Numbered from the stretch's first letter, positions 51,526-60,993 are shown. The stretch: 64,000 nt of DNA from Meiothermus sp. QL-1 (GCF_003351145.1 NZ_QQSV01000007.1:1-64000), one strand, 5' to 3'. Numbers and translations are program-made. The notes: generated from the sequence alone by a model not told the origin.

Positions 51526-52029
51526 ATGAGGCTTTTTTTCCTGGCGCTAGCCCTTCTGGCAGGCTGCGCTCCTCAAGGTGGGATCGGCGAGGAAAAGCGC
51601 CGGGCCTGGGGACTCCAGCCCGTCATAAGCGGCTTCGCCCCGGACCGGGGCGAGGGCGGTCGGTACCGGCTGCGCGAGCGGGTCTATTTCAGCTTCAGCC
51701 TGAGCCAGCCCGGCTACATAACCCTGGTTACCATGGACGCCGACGGCACCACGGTGGTGCTCGAGCAAAACCTGCCGCTTTCCGCCGGCCGGCACACCCT
51801 TCCTCTGGCCACCGACCGCACTGCCCAGGGTCAGGCGGCCTACCTGGTGGTGCCCCCCCTAGGGCCTTCCCGCTTCCGGCTTCTTTACACCGACTTGCCG
51901 GTGACCCGGCAGGACCTGTTCCGGGGCCGGCTGAGCCCGGAGGCCTTCGACCTGCACACCCGGGCCTATCTGGCCGAAGCCCGGGTGCGCGACGCAGCCG
52001 AGACCTGGATGGAGGCGGTGGCCCAGTGA
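51526..52029 (+). CDS. DUF4384-like lipoprotein
   Basis: 167 residues. Lipobox LALLAGC, Cys at about 15. Mature part: RVYFSFSLSQPGYITLVTMDADGTTVVL and LPLATDRTAQGQAAYLVV match DUF4384, a beta-sandwich domain often attached to secreted kinases or surface proteins. Overlaps the next lipoprotein gene by 4 bases (GTGA), so the two are made together. Likely outer-surface. Confidence 0.8.
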   Translation: MRLFFLALALLAGCAPQGGIGEEKRRAWGLQPVISGFAPDRGEGGRYRLRERVYFSFSLSQPGYITLVTMDADGTTVVLEQNLPLSAGRHTLPLATDRTAQGQAAYLVVPPLGPSRFRLLYTDLPVTRQDLFRGRLSPEAFDLHTRAYLAEARVRDAAETWMEAVAQ

Positions 52030-53180
52030 AGTCCTGGCTCTGGCTACCCATGGGCCTCGCACTGGCGAGCTGCGGCCCCAGCGCGCCCCAAGGCCCCCTT
52101 CAGCTAAGGCCCAACGCGGTGGTGCTCTCGGCGGAGGAGGTGGACGCGGTCACCCCCACCGAGATGCGCGTCCAGACCGACAAGGAACTCTTTAGCGGAC
52201 AGGTGGTGATCAGCGACGAGGGGGAGGGGCTGGTACGCCGGATCACCGAGGCCACCCTCACCGGAGGCCAGGTGGGGGGCCAGGCGGTGCGGAAGTTCTA
52301 TCTCAGGACCGAGGAGGCTTCCCTTGAGGAGGCCGTGGCCTCGGGCGAGGTTACTTTGCAAACCGACCTGACCATCGGTGAGGCCAACATGGCGCGGGCC
52401 CTGGAGGGGGTAAGCGTGCAGGAATTCACCGGCAGGATCAACCTGACCAACGTTCGCTTCGAAATTCCCAATGTTCCCGAAGGCCGGGTGGTCCTCAACG
52501 GTTTCATCGAGCAAACCCTCAAGCCCAGCTTTCAGCTCAAGTTCAGCCAGGGCAGCCTGGAGACCTTTCGGGCCGGTGTGGTGGGAAACCTAAAGGCCCA
52601 GATCACCGCAAGCATAGAGGCCAATGCCAGCTACAGCCCCTTCAGCGCGAGCCGGGAGCTGGCTGCTTGGAACCTGAAGCGGGTCTTCCTGGTGGGCAAT
52701 GTACCGGTGGTGGTGGTGCTGCAACCCAGGCTGGTCGCCGGGGTGAGCAGCCAGGCCGGCGGCAAGGTGGGGGTATCGGTGGGCATCGCCCCCACCTTCG
52801 CCACCAACCTCCAGCTCGACTACAGCCGGCTCCGCCCCCTCGAGACCCGCTGGCAGAACACCTTCAACGCCAGCTTCGCCCTCAACCCCAGCTTCAACTA
52901 CGCCACGCCGGTAGAGGGAAGGGGCAGCGCCTTTGCCGGCGTGGTGCTAGACGTCAAGTTCTACGGGGTGGCCGGGCCCAGCCTCGAGGCCCGCCCGTTC
53001 ATCAGCCTGAGCCTAAATGGCAGCTCGGCCAACCTCAAAAGCGGCATCCTCGGCAAAAGCCAGGTTGAGGCCGGGTTCAGGGTGCTGGGCAGGGGGCTGG
53101 AAACGCGCTACGAGGGGCCCAGCCTCGAGGAAGCCCGTACCTTTAGCTGCCAGGCCCCCAGCACCTGCAGCGTCAATTGA
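52026..53180 (+). CDS. Uncharacterised beta-rich lipoprotein
   Basis: 384 residues, GTG start. Lipobox LALASCG with Cys at about 16. The rest is repeating beta-strand with alternating hydrophobic residues (VVLNGFIEQTLKPSFQLKFS, VKFYGVAGPSLEARPFISLS), few Cys except two near the end (FSCQAPSTCSVN). I see no named domain; the pattern suits an outer-membrane-associated beta sandwich. Probably partners the DUF4384 lipoprotein. tgt follows 40 bases later. Confidence 0.7.
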   Translation: MKSWLWLPMGLALASCGPSAPQGPLQLRPNAVVLSAEEVDAVTPTEMRVQTDKELFSGQVVISDEGEGLVRRITEATLTGGQVGGQAVRKFYLRTEEASLEEAVASGEVTLQTDLTIGEANMARALEGVSVQEFTGRINLTNVRFEIPNVPEGRVVLNGFIEQTLKPSFQLKFSQGSLETFRAGVVGNLKAQITASIEANASYSPFSASRELAAWNLKRVFLVGNVPVVVVLQPRLVAGVSSQAGGKVGVSVGIAPTFATNLQLDYSRLRPLETRWQNTFNASFALNPSFNYATPVEGRGSAFAGVVLDVKFYGVAGPSLEARPFISLSLNGSSANLKSGILGKSQVEAGFRVLGRGLETRYEGPSLEEARTFSCQAPSTCSVN

Positions 53181-53220
53181 CGCCTTGCGCAAAGCCTCTG
53201 CAGGCCTAAAAATACCCGAG

Positions 53221-54372
53221 GTGTTCGCCTTTACCCTCCTTGCCCGCTCGGGCCGCGCCCGCCGAGGGCGTTTTTCCACCCCCCACGGCACGGTGGAGAC
53301 CCCCCTCTTCATGCCGGTGGGCACCCAGGGCAGCGTGAAGGGCCTTACGCCGCGGGAACTGGAGGAGGTGGGTTCCCAGATTATTCTGGGCAACACCTAC
53401 CACCTCTTGCTGCGGCCCGGGCCGGAGCGGGTGCGGGCCCTGGGCGGGCTGCATGGGTTCGCCGCCTACCAGGGCCCTTGGCTCACCGACTCAGGGGGCT
53501 TTCAGGTGATGAGCCTGGGCGAGCTGCGCCGGATCAGCGAGGAAGGGGTTACCTTCCGCAGCCACCTGAATGGGGAGCTGGTCACCCTCACCCCTGAGCG
53601 CAGCATAGCGGTGCAGGAGGCCCTGGGGGCCGACATCATCATGGCCTTCGACGAGTGCCCCCCCTACCCGGCCGAACCCACCTACCTGCGGGCCTCCATG
53701 GAGCGCACCCTGCGCTGGCTCGAGCGCTCCCTTAAAGCCAAGACCCGCCCCGACCAGGCCCTGTTCGCCATCGCCCAGGGGGGCACCGACCCCGGGCTGC
53801 GCCGGGCCAGCACCGAGGCCACCGTGGCCTTCGGCACCCCGGGCTTTGCCATCGGTGGCCTGGCGGTGGGCGAGCCCAAGGAGGCCATGTACGCGGCGGT
53901 GGAGCTTTCCACCCGCCTCCTGCCCGAGGACAAACCCCGCTACCTGATGGGGGTGGGCCACCCCGAGGACCTGGTGGCGGCGGTGGCCTTGGGGGTGGAT
54001 ATGTTCGACTGCGTCTACCCCACCCGCACCGGGCGCTTCGGCTATGCCTTGGTTCCCGAGGGGCGGCTCAACCTCAAGCTAAGCCGCTTTCTGGACGACC
54101 CCAGGCCCCTCGAGCCCGGGTGCGACTGCTACGCCTGCACCCAGTTCAGCCGGGCCTACCTGGCCCACCTGGTGCGGGCCGGGGAGCTTTTGGCCCCGAG
54201 GCTCCTCTCGCTGCACAACCTGCGCCACCTGCACCGGCTGATGGAAAGGGCCCGCCAGGCTATTCAGGAGGGGGCCTACGGCGCTTTCGCCCGTGAGTTT
54301 GCCGAGCGGCGCTTCGGCCAGATACCCGACTGGTTTCGCTACGCCCTAGAGGCGGGGGGCCACTGGCCCTAG
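53221..54372 (+). CDS. tgt: tRNA-guanine (queuine) transglycosylase
   Basis: 383 residues from GTG 53221. Swaps G34 for preQ1 in GUN-anticodon tRNAs. TPLFMPVGTQGSVKGLTPRELEEVGSQIILGNTYHLLLRPG features, nucleophile-side LTDSGGFQVMSL and MFDCVYPTRTGRFGYAL (catalytic Asp), zinc site CDCYACTQFSRAYLAHL (three Cys and His). GTG is chosen because the protein then starts VFAFTLL like homologues; the frame is open into the upstream lipoprotein gene. Confidence 0.95.
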   Translation: MFAFTLLARSGRARRGRFSTPHGTVETPLFMPVGTQGSVKGLTPRELEEVGSQIILGNTYHLLLRPGPERVRALGGLHGFAAYQGPWLTDSGGFQVMSLGELRRISEEGVTFRSHLNGELVTLTPERSIAVQEALGADIIMAFDECPPYPAEPTYLRASMERTLRWLERSLKAKTRPDQALFAIAQGGTDPGLRRASTEATVAFGTPGFAIGGLAVGEPKEAMYAAVELSTRLLPEDKPRYLMGVGHPEDLVAAVALGVDMFDCVYPTRTGRFGYALVPEGRLNLKLSRFLDDPRPLEPGCDCYACTQFSRAYLAHLVRAGELLAPRLLSLHNLRHLHRLMERARQAIQEGAYGAFAREFAERRFGQIPDWFRYALEAGGHWP

Positions 54373-54378
54373 GGGGGC

Positions 54379-54384
54379 TAAAAT
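54379..54384 (+). promoter_or_regulatory. Leaderless-type -10 box of the dynamin-like GTPase gene
   Basis: TAAAAT (5/6 to TATAAT), 7 nt before ATG 54392. Confidence 0.55.
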
Positions 54385-54391
54385 ACGAACC

Positions 54392-56062
54392 ATGCTGGAC
54401 GAGCAGACGCGGGCCCTAGCCCAGGAGGTGCGGGCGCTGCTGGGCCGGGGCCTCGAGGCCCTGGCCAAGGCCGGGCTGGAGGCCGCTCCACTTCAACAGG
54501 CCCTGCTCGACCTGGAAGGGCCGTTTCTCCTGGTTGTGGCCGGGGAGTTCAACAGCGGCAAGTCTTCCCTCATCAACGCCCTTCTAGAAGGGGACTTCCT
54601 CAAAGAAGGGGTCACCCCCACCACCGACCGCATCTACCTGATAGGCTACGGCCCCGAGCCCCGGCTCGAGCCCCAAAGCCCTGGCCTGGTGCACCTTAAC
54701 CTGCCCCACCCCCTCCTGAAGGAGGTGCGGCTGGTGGACACCCCGGGCACCAACGCCATTCTGCCGCACCACCAGCTTCTCACCGAAAGGTTTCTGCCCC
54801 GGGCCGACCTAATCCTCTTCCTCACCAGCGCTGACCGCCCCCTTACCCAATCTGAGGCCGACTTCCTGCAGTTCATCCAGGCCTGGGGCAAGAAGGTGGT
54901 GCTGGTCATCAACAAAATCGACCTGCTCACCGAGGCCGAGCAGGAGGAGGTCGAGGCCTACGTACGTAAAGGGGTCGAAAAAACCCTGGGGCACCCACCG
55001 CCCGTCTTCAGGGTCTCCGCCCGGCAAGCGCGGCGGGGCGAGAGAGCGGGAAGCGGGGTCCTGGCCCTGGAGGCCCACATCCAGCGGGTGCTGGCCGAGG
55101 ACTCCGCCCGCCTCAAGCTGGGTTCCCCCCTCGGGGTTCTCCTCCGGCTCCTGCAGGAAGGCACATCCCAGCTAAAAGTCCAAAAAGCCGAGACAGAGCA
55201 GCGCTTCTCCGCCTGCCGCGAGCTCGAGCAGATGCTCCAACGGCACGAGGAGCGCACCCGCCGCGACTTCCAAGGGCAGGTGGCCCTGAGCCTACGGGTG
55301 GTAGAGGAGGTGCGCGAGCGGGGGGAACGCTGGCTGGACGAGAAGGTGCGCCTCTCCCGCTTCTTCGAGCTCTTGCAGTCCCAAAAGCTCAAGCAAAGCT
55401 TCCTCGAGGAGGTGGTGCGGGGGGCCAATCAGGAGATCGAGCGGCGGGTGATGGAGGCCCTGCGCTGGTTGGCCCGGCGCGAGCGCGAGCTTTTGGAGGA
55501 CGCCCTTACCCTCCTACGCGAGGCCCCAGGGCCCTATCCCAGCCCCCCAAGGGACCAAGAAGAGCTCACCGTCAACCTGGAAGAAGCCCTGCGCAGCTTC
55601 GACGCCGAGGCCGAGGCCAACCACCTGCGCGACTACATCCAGGAAAGCCTGCGCGGCACCGCCCTGGCCGAGGTAGGGGTGGTGGGCCTGGGGCTCACCT
55701 TTTTGCTGGTGGTGCAGAAGATCGCCCTCGACATCCTGGGCATAGTGGCCACGGTCTTCGGGGCCATCCTGGCCACCTCCATCCTGCCCAGGCGCAAGGA
55801 AGCGGCCAAGGCCCGGCTGCGCGAGCGGCTTTCCGAGCTCAGAGCCAGCCTGGAGCGGGCTTTAGAGGAAACCCTCCGGGCCGAGCTGGAGCAAAGCCGC
55901 GGGCGTTTCCAGCGGCTTTACCAAGCCCCTTGCGCGCGGCTGGAAGCCCAACTCAAAGGGCTTCAGGAGCATCTGGACGGGCTTCAAGTCCTGGAGCAGG
56001 AAGCCCAGAGGCTGCAGCAAAAGCTGGGCCTTGGGCAGGGGTCCCTTCATCGGCTAGGCTAG
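54392..56062 (+). CDS. Bacterial dynamin-like GTPase
   Basis: 556 residues. GTPase domain: P-loop GEFNSGKSS (51-59), switch-I Thr in GVTPTTDR, DTPG at 116-119, NKID at 174-177. Long helical middle with coiled coil (about 245-375), membrane paddle of about two helices (about 425-465: VVGLGLTFLLVVQ, ILGIVATVFGAILATSIL), then helical return. Matches bacterial dynamin-like proteins, which remodel or fuse membranes. Only one copy here, whereas many bacteria encode tandem pairs. SufS-type gene starts 5 bases after the stop. Confidence 0.9.
   Translation: MLDEQTRALAQEVRALLGRGLEALAKAGLEAAPLQQALLDLEGPFLLVVAGEFNSGKSSLINALLEGDFLKEGVTPTTDRIYLIGYGPEPRLEPQSPGLVHLNLPHPLLKEVRLVDTPGTNAILPHHQLLTERFLPRADLILFLTSADRPLTQSEADFLQFIQAWGKKVVLVINKIDLLTEAEQEEVEAYVRKGVEKTLGHPPPVFRVSARQARRGERAGSGVLALEAHIQRVLAEDSARLKLGSPLGVLLRLLQEGTSQLKVQKAETEQRFSACRELEQMLQRHEERTRRDFQGQVALSLRVVEEVRERGERWLDEKVRLSRFFELLQSQKLKQSFLEEVVRGANQEIERRVMEALRWLARRERELLEDALTLLREAPGPYPSPPRDQEELTVNLEEALRSFDAEAEANHLRDYIQESLRGTALAEVGVVGLGLTFLLVVQKIALDILGIVATVFGAILATSILPRRKEAAKARLRERLSELRASLERALEETLRAELEQSRGRFQRLYQAPCARLEAQLKGLQEHLDGLQVLEQEAQRLQQKLGLGQGSLHRLG
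56055..56060 (+). promoter_or_regulatory. Leaderless-type -10 box of the SufS-type gene
   Basis: TAGGCT, 7 nt before ATG 56068; it contains the stop region of the dynamin gene. Confidence 0.45.
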
Positions 56063-56067
56063 GGGCT

Positions 56068-57294
56068 ATGACCCACCTTGCTGAAACCCTCCGCCAAGAC
56101 TTCCCCCTCCTGGCCCGCCATCCCCATCTGGTCTACCTCAACTCCGCCGCAACCAGCCAGAAGCCCCAGCGGGTCATCGAGGCCATCGAGCGCTACTACC
56201 GCGAGCAGAACGCCAGCATCCACCGGGGTGCTTATGCCCTCTCAGCCCAGGCCAGCGAAGCCTACGAAAATGCCCGCCGCACCCTGGCCCGCTTCATCGG
56301 GGCCGAGCCCCACGAGATCATCTTCGTGCGCAACACCACCGAGGCCCTGAACCTGGTGGCCTATGCCTGGGGCCTGCGCCACCTGCGCCGGGGGGATGTG
56401 ATCCTGCTCACCGAGATGGAGCACCACGCCAACCTGGTCCCCTGGCACCTGGTGGCCGAGCACACCGGCGCTGCCATCCGGGCCATCCCCCTGCGGCCCG
56501 ACGAGGGGGTGCTGGAGTTGGAAGCCCTGGCCCAGCTCCTCGACGAGCGGGTGCGGGTGGTGAGCCTCACCCACGTCTCCAACGTGCTGGGCACGGTCAA
56601 CCCGGTGGCCGAGGTGGCCCGCGCGGCCAAGGCCGTGGGGGCGCTGGTGGTGGTGGACGGGGCCCAGGCCGCCCCCCACAAGCCCGTGCGGGTGCGGGAG
56701 CTGGGGGCCGACTTCTACGCCTTCTCCGGCCACAAGATGCTGGGGCCCACGGGAATCGGGGTGCTCTGGGGGCGGAGAGAGGTGCTGGAGGGGCTGGGCC
56801 CCTTCCTGGGGGGTGGGGGGATGATCGAGGAGGTTTACGTAGACCGCTCCACCTACGCCGCCCCCCCGGCTCGTTTCGAGGCCGGCACCCCGCCGGTGGC
56901 CGAGGCCATCGGGCTGGCGGCAGCGGCGGAGTACCTGCTAGAACAGGGGCTGGAAAACATCTGGCAGCACGAGCAGGCCCTGCTCCACCACGCCCTGAAG
57001 CGCCTGGAGGAAGAGCTGCCGGAGGTGCGCACCTTTGGCCCCAAAGGCGTGGCGCGCAGCGGGGTGGTGCCCTTCGTACTGAAAGGGGTGCACGCCCATG
57101 ACGTGGCCACCGTGCTGGACCAGCACGGCATCGCAGTGCGGGCCGGCCACCACTGCGCCCAGCCGCTGCACCGCCGCCTGGGGGTACCCGCCACCGTGCG
57201 GGCCAGCTTCTACCTCTACACCACCCAGGAGGAGGTGGACCGCTTCATCGAGGCCCTAAAGGAGGTGCGGGCCTTCTTCAGGGGCTGGTTTTGA
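56068..57294 (+). CDS. sufS: SufS-type cysteine desulfurase
   Basis: 408 residues, PLP-dependent class V. Releases sulfur from Cys as persulfide for Fe-S clusters. VYLNSAATSQKPQRVIEAI, FVRNTTEALNLVAYAWG, TEMEHHANLVPWH, VVDGAQAAPHKPV, PLP Lys223 in SGHKMLGPTGIG and catalytic Cys363 in RAGHHCAQPLHRR. The ARxGHHCAQP form and length are the group II (SufS/CsdA) type. No sufBCD is nearby, so it may act apart from a Suf operon. Overlaps the GGDEF-EAL gene by 17 bases at the 3' ends. Confidence 0.9.
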   Translation: MTHLAETLRQDFPLLARHPHLVYLNSAATSQKPQRVIEAIERYYREQNASIHRGAYALSAQASEAYENARRTLARFIGAEPHEIIFVRNTTEALNLVAYAWGLRHLRRGDVILLTEMEHHANLVPWHLVAEHTGAAIRAIPLRPDEGVLELEALAQLLDERVRVVSLTHVSNVLGTVNPVAEVARAAKAVGALVVVDGAQAAPHKPVRVRELGADFYAFSGHKMLGPTGIGVLWGRREVLEGLGPFLGGGGMIEEVYVDRSTYAAPPARFEAGTPPVAEAIGLAAAAEYLLEQGLENIWQHEQALLHHALKRLEEELPEVRTFGPKGVARSGVVPFVLKGVHAHDVATVLDQHGIAVRAGHHCAQPLHRRLGVPATVRASFYLYTTQEEVDRFIEALKEVRAFFRGWF

Positions 57295-60277
57295 AGGTCC
57301 GCAGTAGCTCTGAGGGGGGCTGCGGGCGCCCAAACCAGTAGCCCTGCCCCAAGGCGCAGCCTGCCTCCCGAAGCCAGGCCGCCTGCTCTGGGCGCTCTAT
57401 GCCCTCGGCCAGGCACAGAAGCCCCAGATTACGGGCAAGGGTAATGACGCTGTGCAGCAAGGCCTCGGCCTTGCGGCTCTCGCCGATGCGCTGGACGAAG
57501 CGCCGGTCGATTTTTATCAGGTCTATGGGCAGCTCGCTCAGATAGGCAAGCGAGGAGTAGCCGCTGCCGAAGTCGTCCAGGGCTATCCGAACCCCCCGGG
57601 CCCGCAGGGCCGCCAGCCGCTTGCGCACCCGTTCGGGGTCGTCCAAAAGCACGCGCTCGGTGACCTCGAGCCAGAGCTGGCCCCTTCTGAAACGGAAACG
57701 GCGCAGCCAGGGCAAAAACCGGTCGTCCAGCAGGGTCTTGGGCGAGAGGTTGAGGGCCAGCCGCAGCGGCACACGAACCGCCCCTAGGGCCTGGCGAATC
57801 ATCAACCGGTCGAGGCGCTGAATGAGCCCGGCCTCCTCGGCCAAAGGGATGAACTGCTCCGGCGCTCCCCCCTCCCAGCGGGCCAGGGCCTCGAGCCCCC
57901 ACCAGCGCCCGTCCTCCAGCCACACTATGGGCTGGAAATGGGGGGCTATCTGCCCCTGCCCCACGGCCGCGCGCAGCCGCTGGAGGGCTTCTAAGCGCAG
58001 CCCGGCGTCCTGGTCCAGCAGGGGGGTATACCCCACCCAAAGCTGCCCCGTGCGCTTGGCCTGGTACATGGCCACATCCGCCGCCCGCATCAGCTCGGCC
58101 AGGCTTTCCCCGTGCAGGGGATAGTAGGCCGAGCCCGCACCCAGGCTCAGGTGCAAGACCCGCTCCGCCACCCAAAAAGGAGCCTCGAGGATGCCCTGAA
58201 GTAGGCGCAAAAGCTCCCCCTCCTCCAGCCAGCCCCCCAGCAACACCACGAACTCGTCCCCCCCCACCCGGGCCACCAGGCCCCCTGGCGCGAGCCGGCG
58301 GAGCCGCTCGGCCACCTGCTGGATGAGCTGGTCGCCCGCAGGGTGGCCGTAGGCGTCGTTGACCATCTTGGTCTCGTTCAGGTCCAGGTAGAGCAGGGTG
58401 GCCCGCTGGCCGGGCTGGAGGAAGGCCCCAGCTTTTTGCGCTAAGCCGGCGCGGTTGAGCAGCCCGGTCAGGGGGTCGTGGTAGGCCAGGTACTCCACCT
58501 GCTGGCGGGCCCTTTTGCGCTCGGAGATGTCCTGCACCATGGCCAGCGCCAGCCCCTCCTGGGGCAGGGCCAGGGCGGTGGTCTCGGCCTCCAGCAGGCT
58601 CCCGTCCATCCGGTGGAGGGGCTGCTCTACCCAGGGCAGCTCAGGCAGACCTCGGCGCAGGGCCTCGACCCGGGCCAGGTTGCGGGCCACGTTCTCCCCC
58701 ACCCAAAGCTGCTCCAGCGAGAGCCCCTCCAGCCTCCCCCCCAAAAGCTCCTCCATCCGGGGGTTGGCGTAGCGAATGCCCAAAGCATCCAGCTCGAAGA
58801 GAAAGACCCCCACCGGCAGGTGCTCGACCAGGGCGCGAAAGCGCTGCTCGCTTTGGGCTAGGGTGGCGTGGGTCTGGATGCGCTCGAGGGTGGCCTGCAG
58901 CAGCGCCGTGGCCCCCTCGACCAGCTCCAGATCGGCCTCGTCCAAGCGGCGCTCCTCCTCCACGTTCACCGTGCCCACCACCCGGCCCCCTAAGCGGATC
59001 GGCACAAAGAGGGCCGAGCAGACCCGGTCGCTCACCACCAAAAACGCCGGGTCCTGCAAGGGGTCCTGGAGCAGGATGGACTCCCCCGAGAGGAAGCAGC
59101 GGCTGGTCAGGCCCTGGCCTAAAGGGATTCGGGAGTAGCCCAGGGGGTAGCCCCGGTGGTGCCGGGCCACCAGGACCTTACCCTCCTGGAAATAGGCTGC
59201 CACCAAAGCGTAGCCGAAGCTCTCGTAGAGCTCATCCACGAAGTACCGCACGGCCTCCTCGGCCAACTGGACCGACAGCAGCTTGCGCGAAAGGGCATAA
59301 AGCAGCTCCAGGCGGCGGGCCTGGGCCGAGGTCTGAAGGCGCAGGCGCAGGTTGTCGGCCTGGGCCGAGGCCAGGCGGCGAGCGGCCAGGGTGCGCTCCA
59401 GAAAGAGGCTCACCCCGCTGCCCACCGCCTGCAGAATCTCCAGGTCGGCGGGGCCCAGCCGGCGGGTGGTGCTCTCCACGTTGAGCACCCCGATGGTCTG
59501 CCCCCCCACCCTGAGGGGGATGGCCACGTCGGAGAGAATCCCCGGCATGGGGTAGACGAAGTCTGGGTCCTGCGCAGCGTCTTCAACCAGCACCGGCTGG
59601 CCGGAAAGCACACAGCGGGCCATGACGCCCTTGCCGATGGGCACCCGCTCCAGCCACTGGGCGTAGCCCACCTGGTGCTGCAAAACCAGCTCGTCGCCCT
59701 GGCGCAAATAGATGGAGACCAGGTTGTAGCCAAAAGCCTCGGCCACAATCTCCACAGAGCGCCGGATGGCCGTGGCAACATCGATAGGACCAGAGAGGTC
59801 GCGGCTCAGCTTGAGCAAGAGCTCGAGCTGTTCCTGAACAAAGCGCTCCAGGGTCTCCAGCTTCTCCCCGGCCTCCAGCCGCCCCTCCAAAATCCGGCCG
59901 GCCAAGCAGAAGAAGGCCTCTTCCCCAGGCCGCCAGGTCCGTGACCGCCGGTCGGCCATCAGGAGTCCTCCCCGGGGCCCAAGCGGGGCCTCGAGCCAGC
60001 TCAAAAAGCCCGCCCGTCGCAGCTCATCAGCGCCGAGCCCCAGGGGCCCCTCCACCCCCTCCTCGGCCCACACGACCAGCGGCACAGGGTGAGGATTCCG
60101 GCGGTACAGGCAGGCCCACTGCACCCCAAGCCCCCGGGCCAGCCGGGCCAGCATTGCCTCCAGGCCGCCCTCCAGGGCCGCCTCCAACAGCGCCCTGAGG
60201 AGCTGGGGGTCCCCCACGCGGGCAAGAAGGCGCTTCAGGGGCTCCCTGCACAAGACCGGACTGCGACCATCCCCCAT
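57278..60277 (-). CDS. GAF-GAF-GAF-PAS-GGDEF-EAL cyclic-di-GMP protein
   Basis: 999 residues, no membrane helix. A degenerate N-terminal GAF-like part (about 25-130), GAF (about 155-295), GAF (about 325-460), PAS (about 470-590), GGDEF (about 595-750; GGDEF at 672-676), EAL (about 765-995; EAL at 796-798, NLSP, ELPIDLIKIDRRF, DDFGSGYSSLAYL). Both catalytic motifs are intact, so it may make and break cyclic-di-GMP under ligand control. The region before GGDEF has no RxxD product-inhibition site, and the metal-loop reads LDLNETKMVND where LDLDxFKxIND is usual. Confidence 0.92.
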   Translation of the reverse strand: MGDGRSPVLCREPLKRLLARVGDPQLLRALLEAALEGGLEAMLARLARGLGVQWACLYRRNPHPVPLVVWAEEGVEGPLGLGADELRRAGFLSWLEAPLGPRGGLLMADRRSRTWRPGEEAFFCLAGRILEGRLEAGEKLETLERFVQEQLELLLKLSRDLSGPIDVATAIRRSVEIVAEAFGYNLVSIYLRQGDELVLQHQVGYAQWLERVPIGKGVMARCVLSGQPVLVEDAAQDPDFVYPMPGILSDVAIPLRVGGQTIGVLNVESTTRRLGPADLEILQAVGSGVSLFLERTLAARRLASAQADNLRLRLQTSAQARRLELLYALSRKLLSVQLAEEAVRYFVDELYESFGYALVAAYFQEGKVLVARHHRGYPLGYSRIPLGQGLTSRCFLSGESILLQDPLQDPAFLVVSDRVCSALFVPIRLGGRVVGTVNVEEERRLDEADLELVEGATALLQATLERIQTHATLAQSEQRFRALVEHLPVGVFLFELDALGIRYANPRMEELLGGRLEGLSLEQLWVGENVARNLARVEALRRGLPELPWVEQPLHRMDGSLLEAETTALALPQEGLALAMVQDISERKRARQQVEYLAYHDPLTGLLNRAGLAQKAGAFLQPGQRATLLYLDLNETKMVNDAYGHPAGDQLIQQVAERLRRLAPGGLVARVGGDEFVVLLGGWLEEGELLRLLQGILEAPFWVAERVLHLSLGAGSAYYPLHGESLAELMRAADVAMYQAKRTGQLWVGYTPLLDQDAGLRLEALQRLRAAVGQGQIAPHFQPIVWLEDGRWWGLEALARWEGGAPEQFIPLAEEAGLIQRLDRLMIRQALGAVRVPLRLALNLSPKTLLDDRFLPWLRRFRFRRGQLWLEVTERVLLDDPERVRKRLAALRARGVRIALDDFGSGYSSLAYLSELPIDLIKIDRRFVQRIGESRKAEALLHSVITLARNLGLLCLAEGIERPEQAAWLREAGCALGQGYWFGRPQPPSELLRTFKTSP

Positions 60278-60436
60278 CCTTCTAAAGCCTCGCCCTTACA
60301 GACGCCTCCATAGCCCCGATGGTAAGACCCCACCCCCGGGAGGGATGTGACTTTTGACTCCAACCTCCCTCCCACCTTCGCTTGCTACCCTTCCCCCAGC
60401 CCTGGGAAAACCCCGGGGCGGAAAAGGAGGAAAGCG

Positions 60437-60991
60437 ATGAAGACGAAGCTTATCTGGATTCCCCTTCTTCTAGGTCTGGCCCTGGCCCAGCCCACCCCGC
60501 AAACGCCCACCATGCCCTTCGAGCAGCACCGGACCTGGCGCCTGACCCAGCAGGCCGCCCAGGAAGTGGCCAAGGCCCAGGCCGCCAGGGCCTACCTGCA
60601 AAACCTGAATTTGGCCCAGCGCCCCGAGTGGCTGGCCCAGGCCGACGCCCTGCTCAGCCAGGCCCAAAGCGAGATGCAGTCCGGCAACCTCTTCGCCGCC
60701 CGCGAGCGCGCCGATGCGGCCAAGAAGGTGTACGAGGCAGCCCTGAGGCTCAACTACGTCTGGATGCCAACGAAAAGAGGCCCCCGCGCCGGCTGGGAGT
60801 ACAGCGAAATCTACCGCGCCCAGGATCGGATAGGCCGGCTCGAGGCCGAGCTCGGCTACTACCGCAACAACAACCCCGCGGTGCAGAGCCTACTGATGGC
60901 GGCCAGGACCCTGCAGAGCACCCGACCCGATGTTGCCCGCAAGCTGGCCGATGCCGGACTCGATGTAATCCGGGCCGACCGCGGCTTCTAG
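60437..60991 (+). CDS. Exported helical protein of unknown function
   Basis: 184 residues from ATG 60437, ribosome site AAAGGAGG. Signal peptide MKTKLIWIPLLLGLALAQ. The mature part is Ala/Gln/Leu-rich and helical, with two similar stretches (QAAQEVAKAQAARAYLQNLN; AQADALLSQAQSEMQSGNLF; LLMAARTLQSTRPDVARKLAD) resembling helical-hairpin repeats. No family recognised. Same strand as the PepSY protein and two-component genes that follow within 15 bases, so probably one operon. Confidence 0.7.
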   Translation: MKTKLIWIPLLLGLALAQPTPQTPTMPFEQHRTWRLTQQAAQEVAKAQAARAYLQNLNLAQRPEWLAQADALLSQAQSEMQSGNLFAARERADAAKKVYEAALRLNYVWMPTKRGPRAGWEYSEIYRAQDRIGRLEAELGYYRNNNPAVQSLLMAARTLQSTRPDVARKLADAGLDVIRADRGF

Positions 60992-60993
60992 GA

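Noticed and set aside
60278-60436. Small RNA or regulatory hairpin between the GGDEF-EAL gene and the exported protein gene
   Set aside because: A TTGACT occurs at 60354 but no matching -10 at 16-18 bp, and no strong stem; I see nothing firm beyond the ribosome site at 60424.
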